Shown here: piece after piece, positions 1 through 11,594 of the stretch | Layout of the letters: each line of letters begins with the position of its first letter | Position numbering within the stretch: the stretch's first letter is position 1 | Origin: Hybos culiciformis | Lineage: Eukaryota; Arthropoda; Insecta; Diptera; Hybotidae | Direction: 5' to 3' | NCBI GenBank assembly: GCA_964007475.1 | Contig: CAXFZM010000538.1 | Location: 25,305-89,304 of the forward strand | DNA: 64,000 nt | Translations under genes and position numbers: made by a program | Notes under the pieces: generated by a model | Databases searched by the model: none | Told to the model about the DNA's origin: nothing | Seen by the model: the letters and a program-made list of their open reading frames with translations, nothing else

Positions 1-2618
1 TTTTATAAGGATTTTAAAATTTTGTACAATATTTAAATGTATAATAATAAAATTTTTATTGCCTTTCTGGATGAGGCAATAAAGTATACGGAAACAATAA
101 GAACAGAATAAACTTATTATCAGAAGAAGTATTACTTTGAAAATACCAAGTATACGAATAAAACTAGATATTATAAAGGTATTCAAAAAAGGATGCTCAT
201 TCATACAATATATAATTTTAATTTTAAATGGAAAAAGAAATATTTCGGTAAATGCAGTTGACAGGATTTATAATTTATGTTAATGATAAAAATGTTTTAA
301 ATATTATTTTGCCAACATCTATTTATTCCTGAAACTAACAGATTTAGTAAATTTTAAGTTACAAAATGTTAAAAAAAAACGGCTTTTACAGTCTTTAACT
401 AATTTTATAATGCCCAGACAATAATTTTACTATAAAGTTCCTCTGATGTCGCCCTCTAAAATTATATCGCCCTATATATGTATTAAATAAATATTTGACA
501 CATTTAAGGGTTAAAAAATCTTATGTCAACGGTATAATATCATATCAATATTTTCGTGAATAAATATTTATAAGTTTCCTTCCTTTTTTCGTTCAAAATT
601 TTTTCCAATATTTATTTAATAATATAATTTTTCTTGGAATTAGGTTTCCCTTTAGAAAATTGAAATAAAAAATATTTTTGTGCACACTATGTGGGTATAT
701 TGAGTTATGCTTTCATTCTGTTTCTGTAACACATATTATTTATTTAATTCAAATAAACACTATAATTTTTGATATGGTACTTTCTTTGCAATATTTGATG
801 TTATTTATGAAAGGTTTCTAACTATTAAAATTTAAATGAAAATTGTTTAAAATGTTTATTTATGTTGGTTGTAAAAAAAAAATATTAGAAATTATTTCCC
901 ATAAGTATGAAATATATGATATTGAAATTTCATTTTTAAAAGTGCATATTTTGAATAAAATTTAGTTTTTGAGTTTTATTTAATGTTTATAATTATAAAT
1001 AGGTAAAGGGTAAAAGAATTTCCTACACATTTAATTTAAACAACATTTCTAAAAATTTAAAATAGAAAAAAAGCACTAAAATTTTATTTGTCATAAAGAA
1101 TGTTAATTGGTTTTTCAAATTTATAATTAATTTCCCCTGTAGTTTATCGCGTAAAGGAATTTAATATTTTCACGATATTTTTCTGAAAATTATTAAGCAT
1201 ATTTGAGTTATGAGGAAGGAAAATATTTCATGCTCTTACATGTGTATGTGGAAATAGTTGCAAATTTATAAAAGAAAAAAAAAATAAGTGAAATTTTTGA
1301 TTCAGGCAAATAAAGAAAATTTTGCATCGCTTGAAGTATTCTTCCAATTATACTTTTGCAGAGTAAATTATATCGTTGTCATCGTAGTCAAGCAAAAAAT
1401 TTTGATGATGAACCAAGCAAATCAATATTAGTATCCTTAATTTTCTTTTAATTTTAGGTCTTCAAATAAAAATTTATCAAGTTTCTCATTAAATTAAAAA
1501 AAATTTCAAAGCCAAAATTATTTTACAAATCCTAAATAAGAAGCCATCTTGTAGCGAATTATATTGGGCCAATTTAAAATCTTTGTAAAATAATTTTTGT
1601 TTTGTATTCCTAACTATTGCACTAATATACGATAATAATTAACTTCTGATTTAAATAATTCTATACCATTCGGATACAGAATGTCTAGATTTAAATGATT
1701 CAGTAAGAACTCATAGTCCAATGCAAAAGATTTGAGATTTTTTGATTTCGTGAATCCAAAATCGACTGAATTGTTTAAAATGTTGTTGAACCAAATTGAA
1801 CTAATGAACATGAAACTTACTAGCGCGGCATAAATATATTTATTGATAATATAATTTATGTGAATGCAGCAATTAAAATAAAACTAATTTGTTTAATTTT
1901 CTTTCTATTCCAAAAATGTTAAATTTTCTTTTTTTCATTACTATAGATAAACATAATAGTCAAATAAATTTATACTATACATATACATCATTATATGACT
2001 TCTTGAAAAGAAATTTTCTAAATTTATATTTGAAACAATTTAATTAAATTAAAAATTAATATTATTTCATTGTCTATTAAATTTTCTTTCATATTCCACT
2101 TCATATTCCATGTAATTAAAAAATATATGTATTAGCATAAATTAAACATAATAAAATTTATATTGTAAAAAAAATTTTTGTGCCGATTTACACAGAAAAA
2201 AGTTAATTTACTTTTTGAGTTGAGAAAATAAAAAACTTAGCTTTTTTAAAGTCGGCACAAAAATTTGTTCTGCAGCACTAATCATATTTTACTTAATTTA
2301 TGGTATTAGTAAAATATACATTATTAATTTATTATATGTGTATCTTTTTAAATTCTCGACATCGTGAAATAATTGTTCAATGATGAATTTTAAATTTTAT
2401 GTGTTTTAAAAAGGCATTATTACGTGATTTAATTGTTTGTGAGTAATTATTTCGTTGGTGTCGGAAGTTATATACCCAACTAGCAGATTATTCTTGTAAA
2501 TAACTGTTATACCACTTATAAGCTGTATAAGATTCTAGTAAAAGGATTCGTGATACTGAATCATAGTGATCTTATTATGCAACATTTATAAGAATTCTAT
2601 TTCATTAAAAAATATAAA
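1..2618. other. AT-rich intergenic DNA, no gene seen
   Basis: This is AT-rich sequence with many homopolymer runs and stop codons in every frame. The longest open stretch is about 65 codons and resembles nothing I know. Near 2470-2620 there is a segment with the words ACCCAACTAGCAGATTA and AAGGATTCGTGATACT. Related words occur in inverted order near 41950-42047, so a degenerate short repeat family may be present at both places. Nothing else is supportable. Confidence 0.7.
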
Positions 2619-3250
2619 CAGCTCTTTAATGCCGGTTTCAGTCTTCCTATTAGAATTCATCTTATCCCAAAATTCTTCTTCTCTTTTACTTTGTACATAT
2701 GAGTAAAAAGGAAAAAAAATGTTCTTTAATGCGGACCGTGATCCTGCTATTAGCTTCTATTTTCATAACAAAACTATTTTTTCTCTCTTTTACCTCCTAC
2801 AAATGAGTAAAAAGGAAAAAAAAAGTTCTTTAATGCCGGCCGTGATCCTGCTATTATTAGCTTTTATTTTTATAACAAAACTATTTTTTTTCTCTTTTAC
2901 TTCGTTCTATGAGAAAAGAGGAAAAAAAGTTTTTTTTAATACCGGCCGTGATCCTGCTATTAGCTTTTATTTTTATAACAAAACTATTTTTTCTCTCATT
3001 TACTTCATACTATGAGAAAAGAGGAAAAAAAGTGTTCTTTAATGCCGGCCGTGATCCTGCTAGTAGCTTTTATTTTTATAACAAACCTATTTTTTTTCTC
3101 TTTTACTTCGTTCTATGAGAAAAAAGGAAAAAAAGTTTTCTTTAATACCGGCCGTGATCCTGCTATTAGCTTTTATTTTTATAACAAAACTATTTTTTTT
3201 CTCTTTCACTTCATACTATGAGAAAAGAGGAAAAAAAGTGTTCTTTAATG
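2619..3250 (+). repeat. 103-bp tandem satellite, interrupted by the giant transposon
   Basis: About six units follow each other with a period of 103-106 bp. Each begins near TTCTTTAATGCCGGCCGTGA and ends near CTATGAGAAAAGAGGAAAAA. Unit starts are near 2620 (degenerate), 2722, 2826, 2932, 3035, 3138 and 3241. The unit at 3241 stops after 10 bases, and its continuation is found at 39572-39656, beyond the transposon. Short hydrophobic reading frames run through the array in different frames because 103 is not a multiple of three. They are not genes. Confidence 0.9.
3242..3250 (+). repeat. Left 9-bp target-site duplication
   Basis: TCTTTAATG lies directly before the transposon end, and the same nine bases lie directly after the other end at 39572-39580. 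In intact satellite units this word is followed by CCGGCCG, which is exactly what follows the right copy. One original site was therefore duplicated. Nine bp is the usual MULE duplication length. Confidence 0.92.
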
Positions 3251-3258
3251 ATGTGGGT

Positions 3259-3393
3259 GAAGTTAGCCATAAATTGCCAGCCATAAAAGTTGCGCAAACG
3301 AAATTTTTTTTTTATTTTAATTTTCGGTATGGCAGTGTGCGAAGTTAGCCATAAATTGCCAGCCATAAAAGTTGCGCAAACGAAATTTTTAAT
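3259..3393 (+). repeat. Terminal direct repeats of the left end
   Basis: A segment of about 50 bp starting GAAGTTAGCCATAAATTGCC and ending near GCGCAAACGAAATTTTT occurs at 3259-3309 and again at 3341-3393, a spacing of 82 bp. The mirror copy is at the right end. Each contains GCCAGCCATA. Its reverse complement TATGGCTGGC resembles the TATGGCAGCTA found in every inner unit. Such terminal repeats are plausible transposase-binding sites, but that is inference. Confidence 0.85.
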
Positions 3394-3395
3394 AA

Positions 3396-3538
3396 TTTTT
3401 AATTTTTGTATGGCAGCTATCACAACCAGTGCAGGGACACTAATGCCACTTTGGCTCAAGTTGGATCAAAGCCCAACCAATATTCCCCCATTCGACGATT
3501 TTCGATACCAGTCTTCTGGCATGTTCAAAATCCTTCTG

Positions 3539-3573
<35 letters not shown>

Positions 3574-5024
3574 GTATGGCAGCTACCACAACCAGGCCAG
3601 GGACACTCATGTTGCTTTGGCCCAAGTTGGACCAAAGCCCACCCAATATTCCCCCATTCCAGGAATTTCGATACCAGTCTTCTGGCATGTTCAAAATCCT
3701 CCTGAAAAAAAAAAATAATAAAAATTTTTGTATGGCAGCTACCACAACCAGGCCCGGGACACTCATGTTGCTTTGGCCCAAGTTGGACCAAAGCCCACCC
3801 AATATTCCCCTATTCCAGGAATTTCCATACCAGTCTTCTGGCATGTTCAAAATCCTCCTGAAAAAAAAAAAAAATAATAAAATTCGAAAATTTTTGTATG
3901 GCAGCTATCACAACCAGGCCAGGGACACTAATGCCGCTTTGGCCCAAGTTGGATCAAAGCCCACCCAATATTCCCCTATTCCAGGAATTTCCATACCAGT
4001 CTTCTGGCATGTTCAAAATCCTCCTGAAAAAAAAAAAAAATAATAAAATTCGAAAATTTTTGTATGGCAGCTATCACAACCAGGCCAGGGACACTAATGC
4101 CGCTTTGGCCCAAGTTGGACCAAAGCCCACCCAATATTCCCCCATTCCAGGAATTTCGATACCAGTTTTCTGGCATGTCCAAAATCCTCCTGAAAAAAAA
4201 AAAAAATAAAAATTTTTGTATGGCAGCTACCACAACCAGGCCAGGGACACTAATGCCGCTTTGGCCCAAGTTGGACCAAAGCCCACCCAATATTCCCCCA
4301 TTCGAGGATTTTCGATACCAGTCTTCTGGCATGTTCAAAATCCTTCTGAAAAAAAAAAAATTTGTATGGCAGCTACCACAACCAGGCCAGGGACACTCAT
4401 GTTGCTTTGGCCCAAGTTGGAACAAAGCCCACCCAATATTCCCCCATTCCAGGATTTTCGATACCAGTCTTCTGGCATGTTCAAAATCCTGCAGAAAAAA
4501 AAAATTCTAAATTTTTGTAAGCCAGCCATAGAATGTGTCAGCCATAGAATATTTTTTATATTTTTTAATTTTTGTATGGCAGCTATCACAACCAGGCCAG
4601 GGACACTAATGCCACTTTGGCTCAAGTTGGATCAAAGCCCAACCAATATTCCCCCATTCGAGGATTTTCGATACCAGTCTTCTGGCATGTTCAAAATCCT
4701 CCTGAAAAAAAAAATTAAATAAAATTTCAAAATTTTTGTATGGCAGCTATCACAACCCGGCCAGGGACACTAATGCTACTTTGGCCCAAGTTGGACCAAA
4801 GCCCACCCAATATTCCCCCATTCCAGGAATTTCGATACCAGTCTTCTGGCATGTTCAAAATCCTCCTGAAAAAAAAAAATAATAAAAATTTTTGTATGGC
4901 AGCTACCACAACCAGGCCAGGGACACTAATGCCACTTTGGCCCAAGTTGGACCAAAGCCCACCCAATATTCCCCCATTCGAGGATTTTCGATACCAGTCT
5001 TCTGGCATGTTCAAAATCCTTCTG

Positions 5025-5057
<33 letters not shown>

Positions 5058-5835
5058 GTATGGCAGCTACCACAACCAGGCCAGGGACACTGATGTTGCT
5101 TTGGCCCAAGTTGGACCAAAGCCCACCCAATATTCCCCCATTCCAGGAATTTCGATACCAGTCTTCTGGCATGTTCAAAATCCTCCTGAAAAAAAAAAAA
5201 ATAAAAATTTTTGTATGGCAGCTACCACAACCAGGCCCGGGACACTCATGTTGCTTTGGCCCAAGTTGGACCAAAGCCCACCCAATATTCCCCTATTCCA
5301 GGAATTTCCATACCAGTCTTCTGGCATGTTCAAAATCCTCCTGAAAAAAAAAAAATAATAAAATTCGAAAATTTTTGTATGGCAGCTATCACAACCAGGC
5401 CAGGGACATTAATGCCGCTTTGGCCCAAGTTGGATCAAAGCCCACCCAATATTCCCCTATTCCAGGAATTTCCATACCAGTCTTCTGGCATGTTCAAAAT
5501 CCTCCTGAAAAAAAAAAAAAATAATAAAATTCGAAAATTTTTGTATGGCAGCTATCACAACCAGGCCAGGGACACTAATGCCGCTTTGGCCCAAGTTGGA
5601 CCAAAGCCCACCCAATATTCCCCCATTCCAGGAATTTCGATACCAGTTTTCTGGCATGTCCAAAATCCTCTTGAAAAAAAAATAAAAATTAAATAAAAAT
5701 GTTTGTATGGCAGCTACCACAACCAGGCCAGGGACACTAATGCCGCTTTGGCCCAAGTTGGACCAAAGCCCACCCAATATTCCCCCATTCGAGGATTTTC
5801 GATACCAGTCTTCTGGCATGTTCAAAATCCTTCTG

Positions 5836-5872
<37 letters not shown>

Positions 5873-7426
5873 TATGGCAGCTACCACAACCAGGCCAGGG
5901 ACACTCATGTTGCTTTGGCCCAAGTTAGAACAAAGCCCACCCAATATTCCCCCATTCCAGGATTTTCGATACCAGTCTTCTGGCATGTTCAAAATCCTGC
6001 AGAAAAAAAAAATTCTAAATTTTTGTAAGCCAGCCATAGAATGTGTCAGCCATAGAATATTTTTTATATTTTTTAATTTTTGTATGGCAGCTATCACAAC
6101 CAGGCCAGGGACACTAATGCCGCTTTGGCCCAAGTTGGACCAAAGCCCACCCAATATTCCCCCATTCCAGGAATTTCGATACCAGTTTTCTGGCATGTCC
6201 AAAATCCTCTTGAAAAAAAAATAAAAATTAAATAAAAATGTTTGTATGGCAGCTACCACAACCAGGCCAGGGACACTAATGCCGCTTTGGCCCAAGTTGG
6301 ACCAAAGCCCACCCAATATTCCCCCATTCGAGGATTTTCGATACCAGTCTTCTGGCATGTTCAAAATCCTTCTGAAAAAAAAAAAAAAAAAAAAAAATTT
6401 TGTATGGCAGCTACCACAACCAGGCCAGGGACACTCATGTTGCTTTGGCCCAAGTTGGAACAAAGCCCACCCAATATTCCCCCATTCCAGGATTTTCGAT
6501 ACCAGTCTTCTGGCATGTTCAAAATCCTGCAGAAAAAAAAAATTCTAAATTTTTGTAAGCCAGCCATAGAATGTGTCAGCCATAGAATATTTTTTATATT
6601 TTTTAATTTTTGTATGGCAGCTATCACAACCCGGCCAGGGACACTAATGCCACTTTGGCCCAAGTTGGACCAAAGCCCACCCAATATTCCCCCATTCCAG
6701 GAATTTCGATACCAGTTTTCTGGCATGTCCAAAATCCTCTTGAAAAAAAAATAAAAATTAAATAAAAATGTTTGTATGGCAGCTACCTCAACCAGGCCAG
6801 GGACACTAATGCCGCTTTGGCCCAAGTTGGATCAAAGCCCACCCAATATTTCCCCATTCCAGGAATTTCGATACCAGTCTTCTGGCATGTTCAAAATCCT
6901 GCAGAAAAAAAAAATTCTAAATTTTTGTAAGCCAGCCATAGAATGTGTCAGCCATAGAATATTTTTTATATTTTTTAATTTTTGTATGGCAGCTATCACA
7001 ACCCGGCCAGGGACACTAATGCCACTTTGGCCCAAGTTGGACCAAAGCCCACCCAATATTCCCCCATTCCAGGAATTTCGATACCAGTCTTCTGGCATGT
7101 TCAAAATCCTCCTGAAAAAAAAAAATAATAAAAATTTTTGTATGGCAGCTATCACAACCAGGCCAGGGACACTAATGCCGCTTTGGCCCAAGTTGGACCA
7201 AAGCCCACCCAATATTCCCCCATTCCAGGAATTTCGATACCAGTCTTCTGGCATGTTCAAAATCCTCCTGAAAAAAAAAAATAATAAAAATTTTTGTATG
7301 GCAGCTATCACAACCAGGCCAGGGACACTAATGCCGCTTTGGCCCAAGTTGGACCAAAGCCCACCCAATATTCCCCCATTCCAGGAATTTCGATACCAGT
7401 CTTCTGGCATGTTCAAAATCCTTCTG

Positions 7427-7461
<35 letters not shown>

Positions 7462-7533
7462 GTATGGCAGCTACCACAACCAGGCCAGGGACACTCATGT
7501 TGCTTTGGCCCAAGTTGGAACAAAGCCCATCCT
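3396..7533 (+). repeat. Left TIR tandem array, about 25 units of about 160 bp
   Basis: Each unit starts TTTTTGTATGGCAGCTAYCA and includes CAGGCCAGGGACACTAATGC, CCACCCAATATTCCCC and CTTCTGGCATGTTCAAAATC. It closes with CTG plus 8 to about 35 A residues. TATGGCAGCTA recurs near 3409, 3573, 3730, 3895, 4061 and so on to 7461. Four junctions (near 4517, 6027, 6561 and 6921) carry a longer spacer with the pair GCCAGCCATAG and TCAGCCATAG. Units vary in a few fixed positions, for example ATGCCGCTTTGG versus ATGTTGCTTTGG. Long reading frames cross the array in all frames on both strands; they arise from the homopolymers and are not genes. The units are GC-richer than their surroundings. Confidence 0.95.
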
Positions 7534-8253
7534 TTTTTTTTTTTTTTTTTAAACACATTTTTATATATAATTTTTTTTTTGTTTAAATCCTTAATAGGAT
7601 ATATGTTCATAAATATATATACATATATAGACATTTGTCTACAAAAAATTTTTTTTTTTTATTATTTACTGCATATAAATTTACTTTATTCTGTGGTTCT
7701 GGTACAGGAGTTTACTACGTTGTAGGTATTATGCAATTTCTTTGTTTGTTGTCATTCAACAATTCAATATCAAAAAAAATCATGAAAAAATAAAATTATA
7801 AAAAGAATAATTAGTATAAAAATATTTCTTTAAAAGATTCTTGTTAAAATATTTTTGAAAAGACCGATTTATCTAAATACTTTTGTCATGAAAAAAAATT
7901 TTTGTTGTGTTTTTTTTTTGTAAAAATTAAAATATTTATTTTAAAATTTCATTCTTCAAAAAAAAAATTTATTTTGTTGTAACTTCGGTTTTATTTAAAA
8001 AATTTTTATTTTCCTATCTGGCAGTTCATAAAATAAAAATATCATATAGCGCAAACTGTATTTGCAGCGATATTTTTACTGTGCTGTGATCTTTTTATTT
8101 ATTGTGTGTGTGATCGTGGTGAAAAAAATTATTGACGTTGACATTTGTCAGCCAGAATAAAAATATTAAAAACAATAACAAACATTTGGGATGGGAATTT
8201 ATTTTTTTGTATTTTAATTTTATTTTTTCTATTTTTATAATAAATTTATTATA

Positions 8254-8377
8254 ATAAAAATATTGAAAAATAAAATTTTTCGGATTTTCTTTATGATGGT
8301 AAGTATTATTTAATTATTTGAGGTAATTTTTGATAGAAATAATTTTACTTTTGTTTTTTTTTTCAATTTTTTTTAAG
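8254..8377. other. Inner edge of the left TIR
   Basis: This is the short AT-rich transition from the left TIR to the first captured exon. It contains GATGGTAAGTATT, which looks like a splice donor and could be the end of an upstream exon. No coding sequence was recognised. Confidence 0.4.
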
Positions 8378-8472
8378 CTATGCTGACACAAGTGCCACTG
8401 CCACATAGTGAATTTTTAGTTGGTGCTAAATTAGATCAAATTTTCTTTGGATTAATGGCGATTGAAAATAAG
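8378..8472 (+). pseudogene. Unidentified captured exon
   Basis: A pyrimidine-rich tract and AG lead into an open stretch of about 31 codons containing the peptide MLTQVPLPHSEFLVGAKLDQ. It ends in AAG followed by GTAATT, a good splice donor. The exon shape and codon use look real. I do not recognise the gene. The next segment downstream is a different gene (prefoldin 5), so this is probably a separate captured piece. Confidence 0.45.
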
Positions 8473-8790
8473 GTAATTTACAAAAAAATTATTGAAGGAA
8501 TTTTAGGTGGTAAAAAGTTTAAATTCGGATATGGATACGGATAGTTAAGGCTTTCGGCAGCACTGTCACTGGAACAGTGAAATAACACATTTTATCAAAT
8601 TTTGATTTTATCGAATCAATCTTAAATGAACTTTTATAAGGTGAAGATTTTTCTACATTTGATTGAATTGATTTTCAATTTAACAATTCCATAAATAAAT
8701 TTTAATTTATAATGTCATCAGGTAAAAAAATTAGAATGTTCAAATGAATTAAATTTGTAATTAAATTTGTAACAATTCCAACTTTTAAAA

Positions 8791-9165
8791 GTAGAATTTG
8801 AATCGGAGTTAAAAGTATTTCAAAATTTACTTCAAACTTTGTTGGAATGTAAAGGAAAATATGCTACTTCTAAAAAATCTTTAGATTAAACCAGATTGGG
8901 AAAATAAAGAAATTTTGTTTTCAACTGGAAGTATGTACGTTCCTGGAATTGTAAAAAAATTTTGATAATTTTGTCATGTTACAGACATCGGAACGGAATC
9001 TTATGTGGAAAAGGATTTGGACGGATTTAAAGATTATTTCAAAAGAAAAGTAGATTAGATCCAGGAACAGATTAAAAAAAAATGTTGATAAAATTTAAAT
9101 GCAAAAATCTAGATTCTTGAGTGCAATGAAATTCCAAGCAATTGAATAAGCTGCAAAACAATCAA
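8791..9165 (+). pseudogene. Pfdn5: Prefoldin subunit 5 fragment (broken)
   Basis: Two reading-frame blocks match the small chaperone prefoldin subunit 5, which is part of the cytosolic hexamer that hands actin and tubulin to CCT. The first block has VFQNLLQTL and later PDWENKEILFSTGSMYVPGI. The second has DIGTESYVEKDLDGFKDYF and KRKVD. These correspond to the N-terminal helix, the beta-hairpin 'SMYVPG' segment and the 'DIGTGYYVEK...KDYFKRKV' segment of the family. Stop codons (after KKSLD and after KRKVD) and at least one frame change break it. A possible splice acceptor (TGTTACAG) precedes the second block. It is a captured, non-functional copy inside the transposon. Confidence 0.85.
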
Positions 9166-10599
9166 CGTAAAGAATTTTGTGATTATTACTTCCTTTGACT
9201 TCTTAATTAAAAATTTAAAAAAACGTATTATGTAGTATTCTTTTAACTACATTAATTTTATCATTTGCCTTTTTGAATTTTTTTTTATTTTTTATTTTTT
9301 TTATTTATGTTTTTAAATTAAACAATTTGAATTTACTTTAAATGGTTCATTAAAAATTTATTTTGGGAAAAAAAATTTATACCTACAATAAGATCAAATA
9401 TTATAATATATTCCGGAATTGTTATTAATTAGATAATATTATGTTATTGAAAATTAACAATTTTTTTGATTGATTTGAGAAGACAAAATTTGGAGAAAAT
9501 TGGTTAAGTAGTTCGTAAGATATTGCTAACTAAAAAAAAAAACGACATAAGTCAAATTTACAAAAGGAAAATTAACCTATGTCAACTAAATAAAAGTTAT
9601 GCTGTTTTGTATTTTGATTACACATATATTTACGTAATGCAATCAATGTTCAGATAAATGAAATTCGTGGATGGAAATATAAAAATTGGTTTCAACTTAT
9701 TAGTTTAAAATTTTATATTAATGAAAACATTTTTTTTTTTTTTTATATTAATTTTTTTGTTTTATTTTAGGAAACTTATATCGATGGAGATTTATTAATG
9801 GAAATTTATCAATGGAATATTATCAATGGAAAATTATCAATGGAAATGGAGAAGAGTAAACTTCTTTTTATATCAGATGGCCGTATTGGACAATTAGGGA
9901 ATATTTATTTTAACTTTATGAATTAGATTATTTTTTGTAATAAGTAAAATTTTAAATTGTATTATTATATTATAGTTATAGATCGTAAGCTACTACATTC
10001 CATTTTAAATCATAAATTAAAATTTTATATGGCATATTTAAATGTGTCATTTGTTACATTTGAGATTTTGAAAGTTAATTTGTGATATTTAATAATAAAA
10101 TAAAACGAATAAATTACTTCTTTTTTTTTTTTTTTAAGATCAAAGCAATTTATTTTTTTAGTAAGATCACTTCAACATGAATTATTACTTCCTATTCATT
10201 AGTGATTTCTCGATGAAAAGGTATTTCTATCTCTGAAATTCGTATCATTCAATTGGTGAATGAATAGTACTAGCACCTGATGTCTTATTAGCATTATGCT
10301 AATGTATGTTGAAGTTTCATAATTTTTCTTGTAACGAATTTGTATTAAAAGAAGACATCGAAAAATATTTTTATTTAATTTACCTAATTGATATAAAAAA
10401 AATTTTTACATAAAGGAACATAAAGGAAGTGAGAAATTTTAAGGTAAATGTGTTGATCTAAATTTGATCAAATATGGAATGTTATTATGAAATTTTGTAG
10501 AAGTAGAATTGCCTTACTGAACGATTGAACTTTTATAATAAATCATTGTTATTTTCACTATTATTGTAAGTTTTTATTATTATTTATTAAATTTATAAG
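9166..10599. other. AT-rich transposon interior, small minisatellite only
   Basis: No gene was recognised. At 9778-9846 there is a short tandem repeat of a 13-16-bp unit around TTATCAATGGAAA, preceded by a splice-acceptor-like TTTATTTTAG. It could be the degraded start of another captured exon. The remainder is AT-rich and stop-dense. Confidence 0.55.
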
Positions 10600-10888
10600 A
10601 AAACAAGATGATCAAGAAAACACATTCGAAATGTGTTAGAATACCTTATTGAAAAAAATACCATTAAAAGAAACACAATTTGTTAATATTCGTTTAGATA
10701 TTTCCTTAGAGGATTGCACAAAAGATTACGAAAAAGAGTATTTATCCTCTATTCACATGCAAAAAATTGCATTAAGATTTAGATCTTTTTATTTATTTAA
10801 TACAAACAAGCATATTTTAATTAAGAAGTATTTATTTGAAACGAGTTTGACGATCTATCAATTCGGTACAAAAAATTTTCTAATCTAG
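10600..10888 (+). pseudogene. Unidentified possible captured reading frame
   Basis: A 79-codon open frame from 10649 is preceded, after an in-frame stop, by further plausible coding sequence (QENTFEMC). It contains the peptide NIRLDISLEDCTKDYEKEYL and is less Phe/Ile/Asn-biased than chance frames around it. No family was recognised. It could be a captured fragment or chance; I favour a fragment only weakly. Confidence 0.3.
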
Positions 10889-11344
10889 CTTTTAGAAACG
10901 ATAGTACCTAATTAAATTAAATTGAACGTAATTATTACCTTACCGTATTGAACGTAATTATTATGACAGAGAATTCAATTTGGGTGGCTGAGAATAGGAG
11001 CAAATGGGTTTTATTTCTTTGTTCTACGATTTAAAAAAATAAATAAATAAATTGGATTTATGTAGAAAAATCTCCGAAAAATCCAAAAATCATAACTTTA
11101 TAGTGCTAAATGCTAATATTCTATATTTTTTGTTCGTTCAAAATTAAAAATGAGATAGGTGGATGAAAATTGGGTACTTTACCCTACTATGTATACGGTA
11201 AGTGTATTTATCCTTTAAAAAAAAGGAATTTTTTTGCAAATATCTCGAAAACTGTGCGTTTTTCATAATTTTTGGGATTGGACCAACCTATGGTGACCAT
11301 GATTCCAACTTTTAATTACATATTCAACAATCCCAAAATTTGTT
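10889..11344. other. AT-rich spacer
   Basis: AT-rich DNA before the inner inverted repeat. Nothing recognisable. Confidence 0.5.
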
Positions 11345-11485
11345 CGATACAATGATTAAAAAAAAATCTTCAAAAAAAAATAAGAAAAACCACTTAATTA
11401 AATAATTTTTTTTATTTATTAAATATTTTTTAACTTATAAATTTTTGATTTTAATTAAAGTCCAAATGCTCCGGAACAGGGGCCT

Positions 11486-11594
11486 GAAAAAAAAAATATA
11501 TATTTATTATTATGGGTACATACAGGTAAGTTATATTATTATATTATACTATTTAATTATTTTTATCTTTTGTGAAAAATAACCAAAAACTTAC
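11486..11594 (-). other. Intron beginning at the stop codon of the left RGG gene
   Basis: Read on the minus strand, the stop codon TAA is followed immediately by GTAAGT. About 110 bases later a polypyrimidine tract and CAG precede GCCCCTGTTC. The other RGG gene has the same arrangement (TAG then GTAAGT, ending CAG before GCCCCTGTTG). Conservation of both splice sites in diverged copies supports a real 3' UTR intron. Confidence 0.7.

Larger units (their letters stand above)
3251..8253 (+). repeat. Left terminal inverted repeat, about 5.0 kb
   Basis: This arm matches the reverse complement of about 34588-39571. From the outside in it contains two terminal direct repeats, about 25 tandem units, a T20 tract, and about 700 bp of non-repetitive AT-rich DNA that includes the word TTGCAGCGATATTTTTACTG. 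The match ends near 8253, after which the two sides differ. The non-tandem inner part is nearly identical between arms apart from small indels, for example next to the ATCGTGGTGAAAAA word. Confidence 0.9.

Noticed and set aside
2719..3348. Overlapping frames encoding hydrophobic, membrane-like peptides with twin start sites
   Set aside because: They follow the 103-bp satellite, whose length shifts the frame each unit. Hydrophobicity comes from T-rich DNA.
3396..7533. CRISPR array, because of regular repeats
   Set aside because: Units are about 160 bp without unique spacers, in a eukaryotic genome.
3290..7725. Many open reading frames of 70-270 codons in the left tandem array, with repeated peptides such as MAATTTRPGTLMPLWPKLDQ
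   Set aside because: The same units are open in several frames on both strands, the frames are joined through poly(A) or poly(T) of varying length, and they have no start or splice context. They are by-products of the repeat.
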